This document shows positions 15,661-23,900 of a stretch of DNA of 64,000 nt, in pieces. Position 1 is the first letter of the stretch. Every line of letters starts with the position of its first letter. The DNA lies in contig NZ_JBFAKK010000007.1 in assembly GCF_040655735.1 (NCBI RefSeq), forward strand, positions 248,001 to 312,000, written 5' to 3'. Made by a program: the position numbers and the translations under genes. Source of the DNA: Phytomonospora sp040655735. GTDB taxonomy: Bacteria; Actinomycetota; Actinomycetes; Mycobacteriales; Micromonosporaceae. The notes beneath the pieces are model-generated. The model saw only the letters and a list, made by a program, of their open reading frames with translations. It was not told the origin of the DNA and ran no database searches.

Positions 15661-16391
15661 GGAATCGTTCAACACCATCTACCGGTGGATACCGACCGGT
15701 GTCATCGTGCGCGCCGACCGTGAAACGGTGGGGCGCGATCGCGTAGTCGTGACCGTGGACCACGTTCGTACCCGTGGAACCCCGGTGTCCGCGCGCCGAT
15801 ATCTCAAGCGAGCGCGGGCGATCTGACGACGGCGTTGGAACTCCTTTCCCATGACTTACCGAAAACACCGCGGCCCTACTCGCTGACCGCCTTGGCCTGG
15901 TCCGGAGGAACTCATCGGTCCGATATCCCCGGCCTGTACACGAACTGGTCCTTCTGCTTTCTGACGAGCGGCCTGGAAGTACGCCACCCCTTCGGCCACC
16001 GCCAGAGCCCTCATCTCGAACTCGGCTCTGACGCGCGTGACCCTGCGATCTCAACCGGCACGTGCGACTCACACTTGCCGTGGTACGTGTCGTTCGACTT
16101 TCACTTCCACGGCCACCGGTCGTGGCCGTCGGCAGCGCCATCGTTCGAAGCCCTCTTGATTTCCTGGCTTCGACCAGCCTGACCTGCCAGTTCATACTTA
16201 ACGGGCAACTAGTCTCTGCTGCCCCGCATGGACTCTCTCGCGCTTCAACGAGAGGAAATCTAACACGCTCCAAAACCAATGTCTACCGTGACCGCTGAAG
16301 ATTTTCGCTTCGTCGAGGGCGAGGAATTCCGCCACCCCGAAATGAGCATCCGGTACCCGCCGCCCACTTCAAAAACCCACACCCCCCGCTC
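15661..16391. other. Long intergenic region of lower GC; no convincing gene
   Basis: About 730 bp that fall to near 60% GC against about 72% in nearby genes. Open frames here (such as 15835-16182 on the plus strand) lack the GC third-position pattern and conserved motifs. A weak hairpin CTCTCG/CGAGAG lies near 16235. It may be a decayed gene, acquired DNA, or a long regulatory region between the MerR and HxlR genes. I find no tRNA or known riboswitch pattern. Confidence 0.5.
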
Positions 16392-16404
16392 TAGAATCCG
16401 AACC

Positions 16405-17094
16405 ATGAGCCGTCGCTCCTACAACCAGTACTGCGCCACCGCCCACGCCCTCGACATCGTCGGCGAGCGCTGGACCCTCCTGCTCGTCCGGGAGCTCCTG
16501 ACCGGGCCTCGGCGCTTCGGCGACCTCCAGGCGAACCTTCCCGGCATGGGCACCGGCCTGCTCGCGGCGCGTCTCAAGTACCTGACCGAGGAGGGCGTCG
16601 TCGCCCCCGTGACGCTTCCCGCGCCCGCCAACACGCCCGCGTACGCGCTCACCGAGGCGGGCCATGCCCTCGGTCCCGCGGTCCTCGCGTTGGCCGACTG
16701 GGGCATGACGTGGGCGTTGGGGCCCCGGGCCGAGGGGGAGGTCTACCGGGCGGGGTGGGCGGTGCTGGCGATGCGGTCGGCGTTCGTCCCCGACGCGGCC
16801 GAGGGCGTGGCCGGCGTCTACGAGTTCCGGGTCGCCGACGAGGTCTTCCACGCGCGCGTGGAAGACCGGTCGGTGGAGACGGTGCACGGCCCCGCGCAGC
16901 GCCCCGACGTCGTCCTCACCGCCGCCGACGGCGACACCTTCAAGGCGCTGCTGCTGGGCGGCGTGTCCTTCGCCGACGCCGAGAGGGAGGGCCGCGCCAC
17001 CGTTGCCGGTGATCGCGGCCTCCTCGACGTGCTGGTCTCGCTGTTCGACTGGCCGCAGCCGCGCGAACGCGTCAGCTCAGCTCGACCCCGTTGA
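16405..17094 (+). CDS. HxlR-family transcriptional regulator with C-terminal SCP2-like domain
   Basis: A 229-residue protein. Residues 1-100 are a HxlR winged helix: YCATAHALDIVGERWTLLLVRELLTGPRRFGDLQANLPGMGTGLLAARLKYLTEEG, with the conserved CxxxxALDxxGERWTLLLVREL start. Residues about 125-225 (FRVADEVFHARVEDRSVETVHG...DVVLTAADGDTFKALLLGGVSFADAEREG) resemble the SCP2/sterol-carrier domain often fused to such regulators. ATG 16405 lies 7 nt after the -10 TAGAAT with TTCAAA 18 bp further upstream, so the transcript is likely leaderless. The end overlaps the convergent ohr gene by 23 bp. Confidence 0.88.
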   Translation: MSRRSYNQYCATAHALDIVGERWTLLLVRELLTGPRRFGDLQANLPGMGTGLLAARLKYLTEEGVVAPVTLPAPANTPAYALTEAGHALGPAVLALADWGMTWALGPRAEGEVYRAGWAVLAMRSAFVPDAAEGVAGVYEFRVADEVFHARVEDRSVETVHGPAQRPDVVLTAADGDTFKALLLGGVSFADAEREGRATVAGDRGLLDVLVSLFDWPQPRERVSSARPR

Positions 17095-17509
17095 CGCTGA
17101 GGGCGACGGCGATGTTCCCGCGCGTGGCGTTCGAGTAGGGGCACAGCTGGTGGGCGGTGCGCACGAGCTTCTCGGCCTCGGCGGCGTCGGGGATCGACGG
17201 GAGGGTGACGTCGAGGGCGGCGCCGAGTTCGAAGCGTCCGCCGCCGGCGGGCACGAGGCTCACGCGGGCGTCGATGACCGCGTCGGCGGCCTCCACGCCT
17301 TCCTTCTTCCCGACGAGCCCGAGCACGGCCTCGAAGCAGGCGGCCCAGCCGACGGCGAACAGCTGCTCGGGATTGACGCCGTCACCGTCCCCGCCGAGTT
17401 CCTTGGGCATCGCCAGGCGTACGTCCAGTTCACCGCCGGGGGTGGTGCCGCGGCCGCCGTCGCGGCCTCCTTCGACGTGCGCGAGCGCGGTGTAGACGGG
17501 CTTGGTCAT
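17072..17509 (-). CDS. ohr: Organic hydroperoxide resistance protein (Ohr/OsmC family)
   Basis: A 145-residue Ohr peroxiredoxin-like enzyme that reduces organic hydroperoxides with lipoylated or dithiol partners. The two redox cysteines are in WAACFEAVLG (near residue 60) and HQLCPYSNATRGNI (near 125). MTKPVYTALAHVEGGRDG is a typical N-terminus. Length is normal. The ATG has GGGAG six bases upstream. No ohrR MarR-type regulator is adjacent; the AT-rich upstream region may hold its operator. It is convergent with the HxlR gene and overlaps it by 23 bp. Confidence 0.93.
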   Translation of the reverse strand: MTKPVYTALAHVEGGRDGGRGTTPGGELDVRLAMPKELGGDGDGVNPEQLFAVGWAACFEAVLGLVGKKEGVEAADAVIDARVSLVPAGGGRFELGAALDVTLPSIPDAAEAEKLVRTAHQLCPYSNATRGNIAVALSVNGVELS

Positions 17510-17520
17510 CGCGAACTCCC

Positions 17521-17562
17521 TGCTTAACTTAAATCAAGTGAGTGCTTCCTGTTTTTGAAGCA
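17521..17562 (-). promoter_or_regulatory. AT-rich putative promoter/operator of ohr
   Basis: A locally AT-rich stretch in GC-rich DNA just upstream of ohr. It holds imperfect repeats around ACTTAAATCAAGT and a hairpin TGCTTC/GAAGCA (17543-17548 with 17557-17562). OhrR proteins bind AT-rich dyads in such positions, but the exact site is not clear. Confidence 0.3.
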
Positions 17563-17615
17563 GGCTCAGCCTAAGCGGATGCCGCCCGGGAAGCAAGCGC
17601 AGGGCACGGCGAAGC

Positions 17616-17640
17616 CCGCCCAGGGGCGGCCCCTGGGCGG
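17616..17640 (-). terminator. GC-rich hairpin terminator
   Basis: An 11-bp perfect stem, CCGCCCAGGGG (17616-17626) with CCCCTGGGCGG (17630-17640), and a CGG loop. It lies just past the stop of the cysteine-rich protein gene and before ohr. There is no T run, as is common in actinobacteria. Confidence 0.55.
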
Positions 17641-17655
17641 TGCGGTCGAGACGTC

Positions 17656-18459
17656 CTACAGCCCGTTCGGCTCGTTGCGCGCCGTCGCCGGGTGGATCGC
17701 GATCAGCCCCGACTTGCGTCTGGCCTGGCACAACTCCACCAGCCGCTCGTAGGCGGGCTTGCCGATCAGCTCGGCCAGCTCCGCCGCGTACGACTCGTAC
17801 AGCGCCACCTTGCTCGTGTGCGCCTCCGGCGCCGACGTGCACCACCAGTGCAGGTCGTGCCCGCCTTCGCCCCAGCCGCGCCGGTCGAACTCGGTGATGA
17901 TCACGACCTGCTTCTCGGTCCCGTCGGCGTGCCGGACCTTGTCGTAGTCGCGCTTGATCGGCAACTGCCAGCACACGTCCGGCTTGTACTCCAGCGGGTG
18001 AACCCCGTCGCGGAGCGCCTGGGCGTGCAGCGCGCATCCGAAACCGCCGTCGAAGCCCAGGCGGTTGTGGAAGATGCAGGCCCCGTCGACGGTCGCGGTG
18101 CGCAGCGCCGGTTCGGGCTCGCCTTCCTCGTTGTCGAGCTCGTCGGTCTCGGTCGCGTCCTTGAACCTCGGCCGGTAGTGCTGCCAGGTCTCGGGCGTCA
18201 GCCTCGCCGCGGCCTTGCGCACGCGCTTGACGTCGTCGGTGTCGGTGAAGAAGGCGCCGTGCGTGCAGCAGCCGTCGGCGGCGCGGCCGGCGTTGATGCC
18301 GTGGCAGCCTCCACCGAAGATGCACGACCAGCCCGACAGCAACCAGGTCAGGTCGGCGCGGATGAGGATTTCCGGGTCGTCGGGATCGAGGAACTCGATC
18401 CACTCACGCGGGAAGTCGAGGGCCACCTCGTTCTTACGCGGATTGTCCGCAAGTGTCAC
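17656..18459 (-). CDS. Conserved cysteine-rich protein, function unknown
   Basis: A 267-residue soluble protein with many cysteines in small clusters: SCIFGGGCHGIN, DGCCTHGAFF, GACIFHN, GFGCALHAQA, DVCWQLP and HWWCTSAPEAH. This pattern suggests metal or Fe-S binding, as in YkgJ-like or DUF3109-like proteins, but I cannot assign the family firmly. VVIITEFDRRGWGEGG precedes the HWWC motif. It is divergent from the Ppx/GppA gene across 55 bp. Close homologues seem usual in actinobacteria. A metal-binding or redox role is an inference only. Confidence 0.6.
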   Translation of the reverse strand: MTLADNPRKNEVALDFPREWIEFLDPDDPEILIRADLTWLLSGWSCIFGGGCHGINAGRAADGCCTHGAFFTDTDDVKRVRKAAARLTPETWQHYRPRFKDATETDELDNEEGEPEPALRTATVDGACIFHNRLGFDGGFGCALHAQALRDGVHPLEYKPDVCWQLPIKRDYDKVRHADGTEKQVVIITEFDRRGWGEGGHDLHWWCTSAPEAHTSKVALYESYAAELAELIGKPAYERLVELCQARRKSGLIAIHPATARNEPNGL

Positions 18460-18514
18460 CGCTCAAGCGTACGTGCTGCGCAAGGGCAATGCCGTCAGCC
18501 GGTAGCGTGGCGCC

Positions 18515-19444
18515 ATGAGGCTCGGTGTGCTCGACGTGGGATCCAACACCGTCCACCTGCTCGTGGTGGACGCGCATCGCGGCGCCCACCCGTGGCCCCT
18601 GCACTCCGAGAAAGAGGCGTTGCGCCTGGCAGAGCGCCTCGACGGCGACGGGAACATCGAGGCCACGGCCGTCGACGAGCTCATCCGCGCCATCGACAAG
18701 GCCCAGCGCTCCGCCCAGAACATGGGCACCGAGGGCCTCATCACCCTGGCGACCTCCGCCGTGCGCGACGCCACCAACGGCGAGGAGGTCCTCGCGCGCG
18801 TCCACAACGAGACCGGCGTCGAACTACAGGTCCTGGCCGGCGACGACGAGGCCCGCCTCACCTTCCTCGCCGTGCGCCGCTGGTTCGGGTGGTCGGCCGG
18901 GAAACTCCTGGTCCTCGACATCGGCGGCGGCTCCCTCGAAGTGGCCGCCGGCGTCGACGAGCTGCCCGAGATCGCCCTCTCCATGCCCCTGGGCGCCGGG
19001 CGCCTCACCCGCGACTGGCTGCGCGAGGACCCGCCCACCTCCAAGAGCGTCGAGTCCCTCACCGACTACGTCACCGAGTCCCTCAACGACGCCGCCGCCC
19101 GCGTCGCCAAACTCGGCCCCTTCGACCGCGTCGCGGCCACCTCGAAGACCTTCCGGACCCTGGCCCGCCTGTCGGGCGCCGCGCCCTCGGCGGCCGGCCT
19201 GCGCGCACCCCGCTCGCTGACCCTGACCGGCCTGCACCAGACGCTCGGCTTCGTGCGCCGCCTGCCCGCCTCGGCGCTCGCCGAGCTCGACGGCGTCAGC
19301 CCTCGCCGCGCCCACCAGCTGATGGCCGGCGCGATCGTCGCCGAGACGGCGATGTGGCGGCTCGGCGTGCGCGAACTCGACATCTGCCCGTGGGCGCTGC
19401 GCGAGGGCGTGATCCTGCGGTACCTCGACCAGCTCGCGAGTTGA
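18515..19444 (+). CDS. Ppx/GppA family exopolyphosphatase/pppGpp phosphohydrolase
   Basis: A 309-residue member of the sugar-kinase/Hsp70/actin fold phosphatases. It opens with LGVLDVGSNTVHLLVVD (phosphate loop 1), has TLATSAVRDATNGEEVL, the catalytic Glu region LQVLAGDDEARLTFLAV, and LLVLDIGGGSLEVAAG (loop 2). It lacks the C-terminal HD-like domain, so it is the short actinobacterial form (like the Ppx1/Ppx2 proteins of mycobacteria). Substrates could be polyphosphate or pppGpp; sequence alone does not decide. The ATG is at 18515. The stop overlaps a small downstream ORF. Confidence 0.9.
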   Translation: MRLGVLDVGSNTVHLLVVDAHRGAHPWPLHSEKEALRLAERLDGDGNIEATAVDELIRAIDKAQRSAQNMGTEGLITLATSAVRDATNGEEVLARVHNETGVELQVLAGDDEARLTFLAVRRWFGWSAGKLLVLDIGGGSLEVAAGVDELPEIALSMPLGAGRLTRDWLREDPPTSKSVESLTDYVTESLNDAAARVAKLGPFDRVAATSKTFRTLARLSGAAPSAAGLRAPRSLTLTGLHQTLGFVRRLPASALAELDGVSPRRAHQLMAGAIVAETAMWRLGVRELDICPWALREGVILRYLDQLAS

Positions 19445-19704
19445 CACGCCCTTCCATCTACCGCCCGACCCACTTCACCGTCGGCCGGTCCGACGAGCGG
19501 GTCACCGTGACCGCCTACGTCGAGTGCCTGGTCCCGCCCGGCGAGCCGGTCCCGGCCTGGCGGCCGCGCAGCGAGACCGAGTGCGTGGGAGCGGCCTTCG
19601 AGCAGGGCCCCTTCGTCACCCTCCTGCCCGTCGACCTCGTCGATTTCGTCGGGCGGCGGATGGTCATCGACGGCTCGAACGGGGCGGTCCTCGAACCGTA
19701 CTGA
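19441..19704 (+). CDS. Small hypothetical protein coupled to the Ppx/GppA gene
   Basis: An 87-residue protein. The likely TTG start (19441-19443) overlaps the TGA of the upstream gene (19442-19444), implying translational coupling. The sequence has alternating hydrophobic residues (HFTVGRSDERVTVTAYVECLV, and FVTLLPVDLVDFVGRRMVID) that suggest a small beta-rich fold. No domain is recognised. Third-position GC is high, so it is probably coding. The start is uncertain; an internal GTG near 19507 would give a shorter product. Confidence 0.6.
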   Translation: MTRPSIYRPTHFTVGRSDERVTVTAYVECLVPPGEPVPAWRPRSETECVGAAFEQGPFVTLLPVDLVDFVGRRMVIDGSNGAVLEPY

Positions 19705-19776
19705 CGCATCGCGGGCCGACCTGGGCTGAGACCGTCGCCACTCCCGCCGCGCGTCCCGGACCGATAGGGTCACGGC

Positions 19777-20928
19777 GTGGACGCTTACCTCATCGACGCG
19801 GTACGCACGCCCTTCGGCCGGTTCCGGGGCGGACTGTCGACCGTGCGCACCGACGACCTGGCCGCCCTGCCCATCGCCGAGCTGATGGCGCGCAACCCCG
19901 ACGTGGATCCGTCCGAAGTGGACGACGTGCTGCTCGGCGACGCCAACGGCGCCGGCGAGGACAACCGCAACGTCGCGCGGATGGCCGCCCTGCTGTCCGG
20001 GCTGCCGGTCACCGTCCCCGGCGTGACGATCAACCGCCTGTGCGCGTCCGGCGGCGAGGCCCTCGTGCAGGGCGCGCGCATGGTCGCCACCGGCGATGCC
20101 CGCTACGTGGTCGCCGGCGGCGTCGAGAGCATGAGCCGCGCGCCCTTCGTCATTCCCAAGCCCGACGAGGCACTGCCCCGGGCGATGGAGATGTACCCGA
20201 CGCACCTCGGCTGGCGCATGGTCAACCCCGAGTTCCCCGGCGAGTGGACGCAGTCGCTGGGCGCCTGCGCGGAGAACGTCGCCGCCGAACTGGGCATCGA
20301 GCGCGCGGCGCAGGACGAGTGGGCGCTGCGCAGCCACCGCCTCGCCGCGGCCGCCTGGAACAAGGGCCTGCACACGCCCTACGTCATGGAGGTCAACGGG
20401 GTCCGCCGCGACGAGAGCATCCGCGGCGACACCTCGCTCGCCAAGCTCGCCTCGCTGAAGTCCTCCTTCAGCGCCGACGGCGCGGTCACCGCGGGCAACT
20501 CCTCGCCCATCAACGACGGCGCCGCCGCCGTGCTCATCGGGCCGCGCGCGGAGGGCTCCATGGGCCGCATCATCGGCTCGGCGACGGTGGGCATCGCCCC
20601 CGAGCGCTTCTCGATCGCGCCCGCCGACGCCATCCGCAAGCTCCTTGCACGTCTGGGCCTCTCCTTCGCCGACGTGCACGCCTGGGAGATCAACGAGGCC
20701 TTCGCCGCGATGGTCCTGTCGAACCTGGCGCTGCTGCCCGAACTCGACGCGGACGAGGTCAACGTCGACGGCGGCGCGATCGCCTACGGCCACCCCTTGG
20801 GGGCCTCCGCCGTTCGCGTGATCATCGACCTGTGCGCGCAGCTGCGCCGCCGAGGTGGGGGCGTCGGCATCGCGGCGGCCTGCATCGGTGTCGGTCAGGG
20901 GATCGCGGTGGCGGTGCGCGTTGACTGA
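19777..20928 (+). CDS. Thiolase (acetyl-CoA C-acyltransferase)
   Basis: A 383-residue type II thiolase. The acyl-accepting cysteine is C89 in INRLCASGGEALVQGA, the active-site block NEAFAAM is in the C-terminal half, GHPLGASAVR carries the conserved histidine, and AACIGVGQG holds the second cysteine. It joins or cleaves beta-ketoacyl-CoA in fatty acid degradation, acetoacetyl-CoA synthesis, or beta-ketoadipyl-CoA cleavage. No other beta-oxidation or aromatic-degradation gene is adjacent. The GTG start is at 19777. Its stop overlaps the Nudix gene start, so the two are likely one operon. Confidence 0.92.
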   Translation: MDAYLIDAVRTPFGRFRGGLSTVRTDDLAALPIAELMARNPDVDPSEVDDVLLGDANGAGEDNRNVARMAALLSGLPVTVPGVTINRLCASGGEALVQGARMVATGDARYVVAGGVESMSRAPFVIPKPDEALPRAMEMYPTHLGWRMVNPEFPGEWTQSLGACAENVAAELGIERAAQDEWALRSHRLAAAAWNKGLHTPYVMEVNGVRRDESIRGDTSLAKLASLKSSFSADGAVTAGNSSPINDGAAAVLIGPRAEGSMGRIIGSATVGIAPERFSIAPADAIRKLLARLGLSFADVHAWEINEAFAAMVLSNLALLPELDADEVNVDGGAIAYGHPLGASAVRVIIDLCAQLRRRGGGVGIAAACIGVGQGIAVAVRVD

Positions 20929-21568
20929 CCTGCCCACCGGCTCGCGCGGCGACGTCCGGGCGCTGCCGCCGGCCTTCGCCGAGCACGCCCGCGACTTCTA
21001 CGCCGCCGAGACCGCGCCCGTCGAGCCGCGCAAGGCCGCCACGGTCCTGCTGCTGCGCGACGCCGACGAGGGCGTCGAGGTCTTCATGATCCGGCGCTCG
21101 GCGACGATGGCCTTCGCCGGCGGCCTCTACGCCTTCCCCGGCGGAGCCGCCGAGGCGGCCGACGCCGACATCGCCGCGACGGCCGCGCGCGAGCTGGCGG
21201 AGGAGACCGGTGTCGTCGGCGTCGACCTGCGCGCCTGGTCGCGCTGGGTGACCCCGGAGTTCGAGCCGCGCCGCTACGACACCTGGTTCTACGTCGCCGC
21301 CCTGCCCGGCGGGCAGGAGCCGGCCAACCTCGGCAGCGAGGCCGACCGCACGACCTGGGTCTCGCCGGAGCTCGCGCTGGACCGCCACCGCGAGATGATG
21401 CTGCCGCCGACCGCGGTCACCCTCGACGAGCTCGCCGGACACCCCTCCACCGCCTCGGTGCTGACGGCGGCGCTGACCCGCGACCTGGCGCCGATCCTGC
21501 CGCGCGTGCTGCTCGACGTCGACCCGCCGCGCATGACGATCCCGGGCGACGCGGAGTACCCGGCCTGA
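20921..21568 (+). CDS. Nudix hydrolase
   Basis: A 215-residue Nudix protein. Residues about 40-110 hold the fold: KAATVLLLRDADEGVEVFMIRRS, then a Nudix box with GGAAEAADADIAATAARELAEETGVV. The box has the spacing of the CoA/NUDT19-like class, FPGG followed by ARELAEETG. Such enzymes hydrolyse nucleoside diphosphates linked to another moiety, often CoA. Being coupled with a thiolase, a CoA-type substrate is a reasonable guess. TTG 20921 is chosen because it sits just before the thiolase stop; longer upstream frames run inside the thiolase gene. A palindromic terminator follows. Confidence 0.85.
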   Translation: MTDLPTGSRGDVRALPPAFAEHARDFYAAETAPVEPRKAATVLLLRDADEGVEVFMIRRSATMAFAGGLYAFPGGAAEAADADIAATAARELAEETGVVGVDLRAWSRWVTPEFEPRRYDTWFYVAALPGGQEPANLGSEADRTTWVSPELALDRHREMMLPPTAVTLDELAGHPSTASVLTAALTRDLAPILPRVLLDVDPPRMTIPGDAEYPA

Positions 21569-21574
21569 GGTTTC

Positions 21575-21602
21575 CCGCCTGACCTCGGCCGAGGTCAGGC
21601 GG
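21575..21602. terminator. Bidirectional palindromic terminator
   Basis: A perfect 28-bp palindrome with arms CCGCCTGACCTCGG and CCGAGGTCAGGCGG. It lies between the convergent Nudix and CGNR genes and includes the CGNR stop codon. No T run is present. Confidence 0.6.
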
Positions 21603-22188
21603 ACTTCGACCGCTCGTAGTGCGCGCGCACCCGGTTGCGGTTGCCGCAGTCGGCGGCGCTGCACCAGCGCCGGTTGTGCTGCCGGGAGGTGTCGAGGAAG
21701 ACCCACCCGCAGTCGCGGTCCTCGCAGCGGTGGAAGCGCACGACCTCGTCGGAGGTCAGCAGTCGCGCGAACTCCCACGCCAGCAGGTGACGCGGCGCGG
21801 CGAGGTCGAGCGCCGCCGGGACCCACCGCCACGACCCGCCGGGCTCCCGGTCGAGCCGGCCCGCAGCGTGCGCGTCGAGCAGGCGGTCCTGGAGCACCGC
21901 GGGCGACCCGCCCTCGTTGAGCGCGTCGTAGGTGTCGTCGCGCAGCTCCACCACCAGCGTGTGCTCAGTCTCGGCGAGTTCGGGCCGCTCGGCGGCCTGC
22001 TCGGCCAGGGCCTTCGCCTGCTCGTGGGGAAGAAGCCCGGCGCCCTTCATCCACGCGAGCATGTGCGGATAGTCCGGCAGCCGTTCGTTGCGGCGCGAAG
22101 GGTCGAAGCGCCAGTCGACGGTGTTGAGGAAGTCGACGGCGAGGTCCCCGCCGATGCGCGAGATCGCGATGTCGGGAAGCGCGGCCAC
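21595..22188 (-). CDS. CGNR zinc-finger protein (ABATE domain regulator)
   Basis: A 197-residue protein. The N-terminal two thirds (GGDLAVDFLNTVDWRFDPSR...) is the ABATE-type ligand/regulator domain; the C-terminus is a CGNR zinc finger, CEDRDCGWVFLDTSRQHNRRWCSAADCGNRNRVRAHYER. The CGNR residues and paired cysteines are intact. Such proteins are thought to be stress-responsive transcription regulators. It is divergent from an MFS transporter, with repeated motifs in between, a typical regulator-target pair. GTG 22188 has AAGGA upstream; an earlier GTG at 22206 is possible. Confidence 0.85.
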   Translation of the reverse strand: MAALPDIAISRIGGDLAVDFLNTVDWRFDPSRRNERLPDYPHMLAWMKGAGLLPHEQAKALAEQAAERPELAETEHTLVVELRDDTYDALNEGGSPAVLQDRLLDAHAAGRLDREPGGSWRWVPAALDLAAPRHLLAWEFARLLTSDEVVRFHRCEDRDCGWVFLDTSRQHNRRWCSAADCGNRNRVRAHYERSKSA

Positions 22189-22214
22189 CCTAATTCCTTT
22201 CGGCACCTTTGCAT

Positions 22215-22250
22215 GTTAGCGTACCGACCCTAACGGTCAATAACGGTCTA
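22215..22250. promoter_or_regulatory. Repeat-containing divergent regulatory region (CGNR / MFS)
   Basis: TAACGGTC occurs twice in tandem with 10-bp spacing (22231 and 22241), and an inverted pair GTTAG/CTAAC spans 22215-22234. GACCCTAACGGTC also forms a small dyad. One helical turn between the repeats fits a regulator bound to one face of DNA. The likely ligand is the CGNR protein, by position only. Confidence 0.45.
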
Positions 22251-22262
22251 AGGGGTTAGGCG

Positions 22263-23501
22263 ATGAGGAAACTCTCCGCATTCGGCGCGCTGTGGACCTC
22301 CCAGGGGGCCTCGAACGCCGCCGACGGGATCCTGGCCGCAGCGGCGCCGCTCCTGCTGGCCTCGCTGACCCGCGACCCCCTGGCCGTGGCGGGCATGACG
22401 GTCGTGCAGTTCTCGCCCTGGTTGCTGTTCACCCTCCCCGCGGGAGCCCTCACCGACCGCATGGACCGCCGGCGCGTCCTGGTCGCCGGAAACCTCCTGC
22501 GCGGCGCCGGATTCGCGCTCCTGGCGACCGCCGTGGCGCTGGGCTGGGAGAGCGTCGGGCTGCTCTACGCGGCCGTCTTCGTCGCCGGAACCGCCGAGAC
22601 CCTCGTCGACAACGCCGCCCTCACCGTGCCGCCGCGCATCGTGCCCCGCCGCAACCTCGAACGCGCCAACGGCAGGCTCTTCGCCACCCAGTCGGTGATC
22701 AACACCTTCGTCGGCCCGCCGATCGGCTCGTTCCTGGTCGCGATCGCCGCGACCCTGGCCTTCTTCGGCAGCGCGGGACTCTTCGCCGTCGCCGCCCTCG
22801 CCGCGCTGCTGCTCCCGCGACTGCTGCCGACGGCGGCCGAGGAGAGCGCGGCCGGCGATTCCCCCACTTCCATGCTGTCCGACATCAAGGCGGGCTGGCG
22901 CCACTTCTGGACCCACCACCTGCTGCGCCGCGTCGCCTTCATCTCGGCGGCGATCAACCTCTTCGGCACCGCGACCGGCGCGATCCTCGTCCTGCTGGCC
23001 ACCGGACCCCTCGGCGTTCCCGCGGCCGCCTACGGCCTGTTCATCGCCGTCCCGGCCGCCGGCGCGGTCCTCGGCTCGCTGATCGCCGAGAAGGTCATTC
23101 CGCTGATCGGCGGCGGACCGGTGCTGTGGGCGGCGGCCCTCGGACCGGCGGCGAGCTTCGCGGTGCTGGGACTGACCGCCAACGTGGTCGTGGCGCTCGC
23201 CGGGATGTTTCTGGCCGCCGTCACCACCGCTTGCAGTCAGATCGTGGTCTCCACGCTGCGCCAGGCGGTCGTCCCCGACGCGCTGCTCGGCCGCGTGACG
23301 GCCGCCTACCGGCTGGTGGTCCTCGGCGTCGTGCCCGTCGGAGGCCTGACCGGCGGGGTCCTCGCCGTGGTCTTCGGCCTCCGGGAGGCCTTCGTGATCG
23401 CGGCGGCCGGACTCGCGCTGGCCGCCGTCGTCCTGGCGCCGCGCGTCACGAGCGCGGCGCTGCGCGAGGCGGAGGTCGTGGCGGAGCCGTCGCGGGTCTG
23501 A
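22263..23501 (+). CDS. MFS transporter (EntS/macrolide-efflux type)
   Basis: A 412-residue 12-TM protein. It has FALWTSQGASNAADG-like TM1 sequence, and the TM2-TM3 loop LPAGALTDRMDRRRVLVAGN, which marks the MFS_3 (enterobactin exporter/macrolide efflux) group. The C-terminal half contains LRQAVVPDALLGRVTAAYR, also typical of this group. It probably exports a drug or siderophore-like compound. Its ATG at 22263 follows AAGGGG. It is divergent from a CGNR regulator, which may control it. It ends next to the convergent hypothetical gene. Confidence 0.88.
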   Translation: MRKLSAFGALWTSQGASNAADGILAAAAPLLLASLTRDPLAVAGMTVVQFSPWLLFTLPAGALTDRMDRRRVLVAGNLLRGAGFALLATAVALGWESVGLLYAAVFVAGTAETLVDNAALTVPPRIVPRRNLERANGRLFATQSVINTFVGPPIGSFLVAIAATLAFFGSAGLFAVAALAALLLPRLLPTAAEESAAGDSPTSMLSDIKAGWRHFWTHHLLRRVAFISAAINLFGTATGAILVLLATGPLGVPAAAYGLFIAVPAAGAVLGSLIAEKVIPLIGGGPVLWAAALGPAASFAVLGLTANVVVALAGMFLAAVTTACSQIVVSTLRQAVVPDALLGRVTAAYRLVVLGVVPVGGLTGGVLAVVFGLREAFVIAAAGLALAAVVLAPRVTSAALREAEVVAEPSRV

Positions 23502-23834
23502 CTACGGGTGCGCGGGCGGCTGCCCGGCGTCCTCGGCCTGCGCCCGCCAGGCCACCGAGGGGTCCCGGGAGTCGGCGACCAGCTCGGCGACGCGCAGGGT
23601 GCAGTGCCACTGCGTCATGGTGCCCCTGATGATCACCACGTAGGACTCGCGGTCGGCGAGGCGGTAGACCTGGCGCCACTTCTCGGTGATCCGCGGCCTG
23701 GGCAGGTAGGTGTGCACGATGCTGCGGAGCGTATCCAGTGCCTGCTCCCGGGTGCCCCCGGCGCCGCCGAGGACCTCCCTGTCATCGTTGCGGCCCTCGC
23801 TGTGGTGCTCCACGATCACGACCCAGCTGCCCAT
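23502..23834 (-). CDS. Conserved small hypothetical protein
   Basis: A 110-residue protein of a type common in actinobacteria. It contains EVLGGAGGTREQALDTLRSIVHTYLP, where AGGTREQALxxL looks like a short helix with a conserved motif, and SYVVIIRGTMTQWHCTLRVAELVAD. No enzyme motif is visible; there are no membrane segments. It could be a small regulatory or RNA-binding protein. Its stop codon is directly beside that of the MFS gene, with no room for a separate terminator. ATG 23834 is the only reasonable start. Confidence 0.65.
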   Translation of the reverse strand: MGSWVVIVEHHSEGRNDDREVLGGAGGTREQALDTLRSIVHTYLPRPRITEKWRQVYRLADRESYVVIIRGTMTQWHCTLRVAELVADSRDPSVAWRAQAEDAGQPPAHP

Positions 23835-23900
23835 GCCCGCCGCCCTTCGGGGGTTGTCGCGGTGTGAGCCCGCGTATGTGGCCGACCCTAGCGGCCCGTG

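Noticed and set aside
15835..16182. A 115-codon open frame in the low-GC gap
   Set aside because: Codon use lacks the GC third-position bias, and the product shows no domain or conserved pattern.
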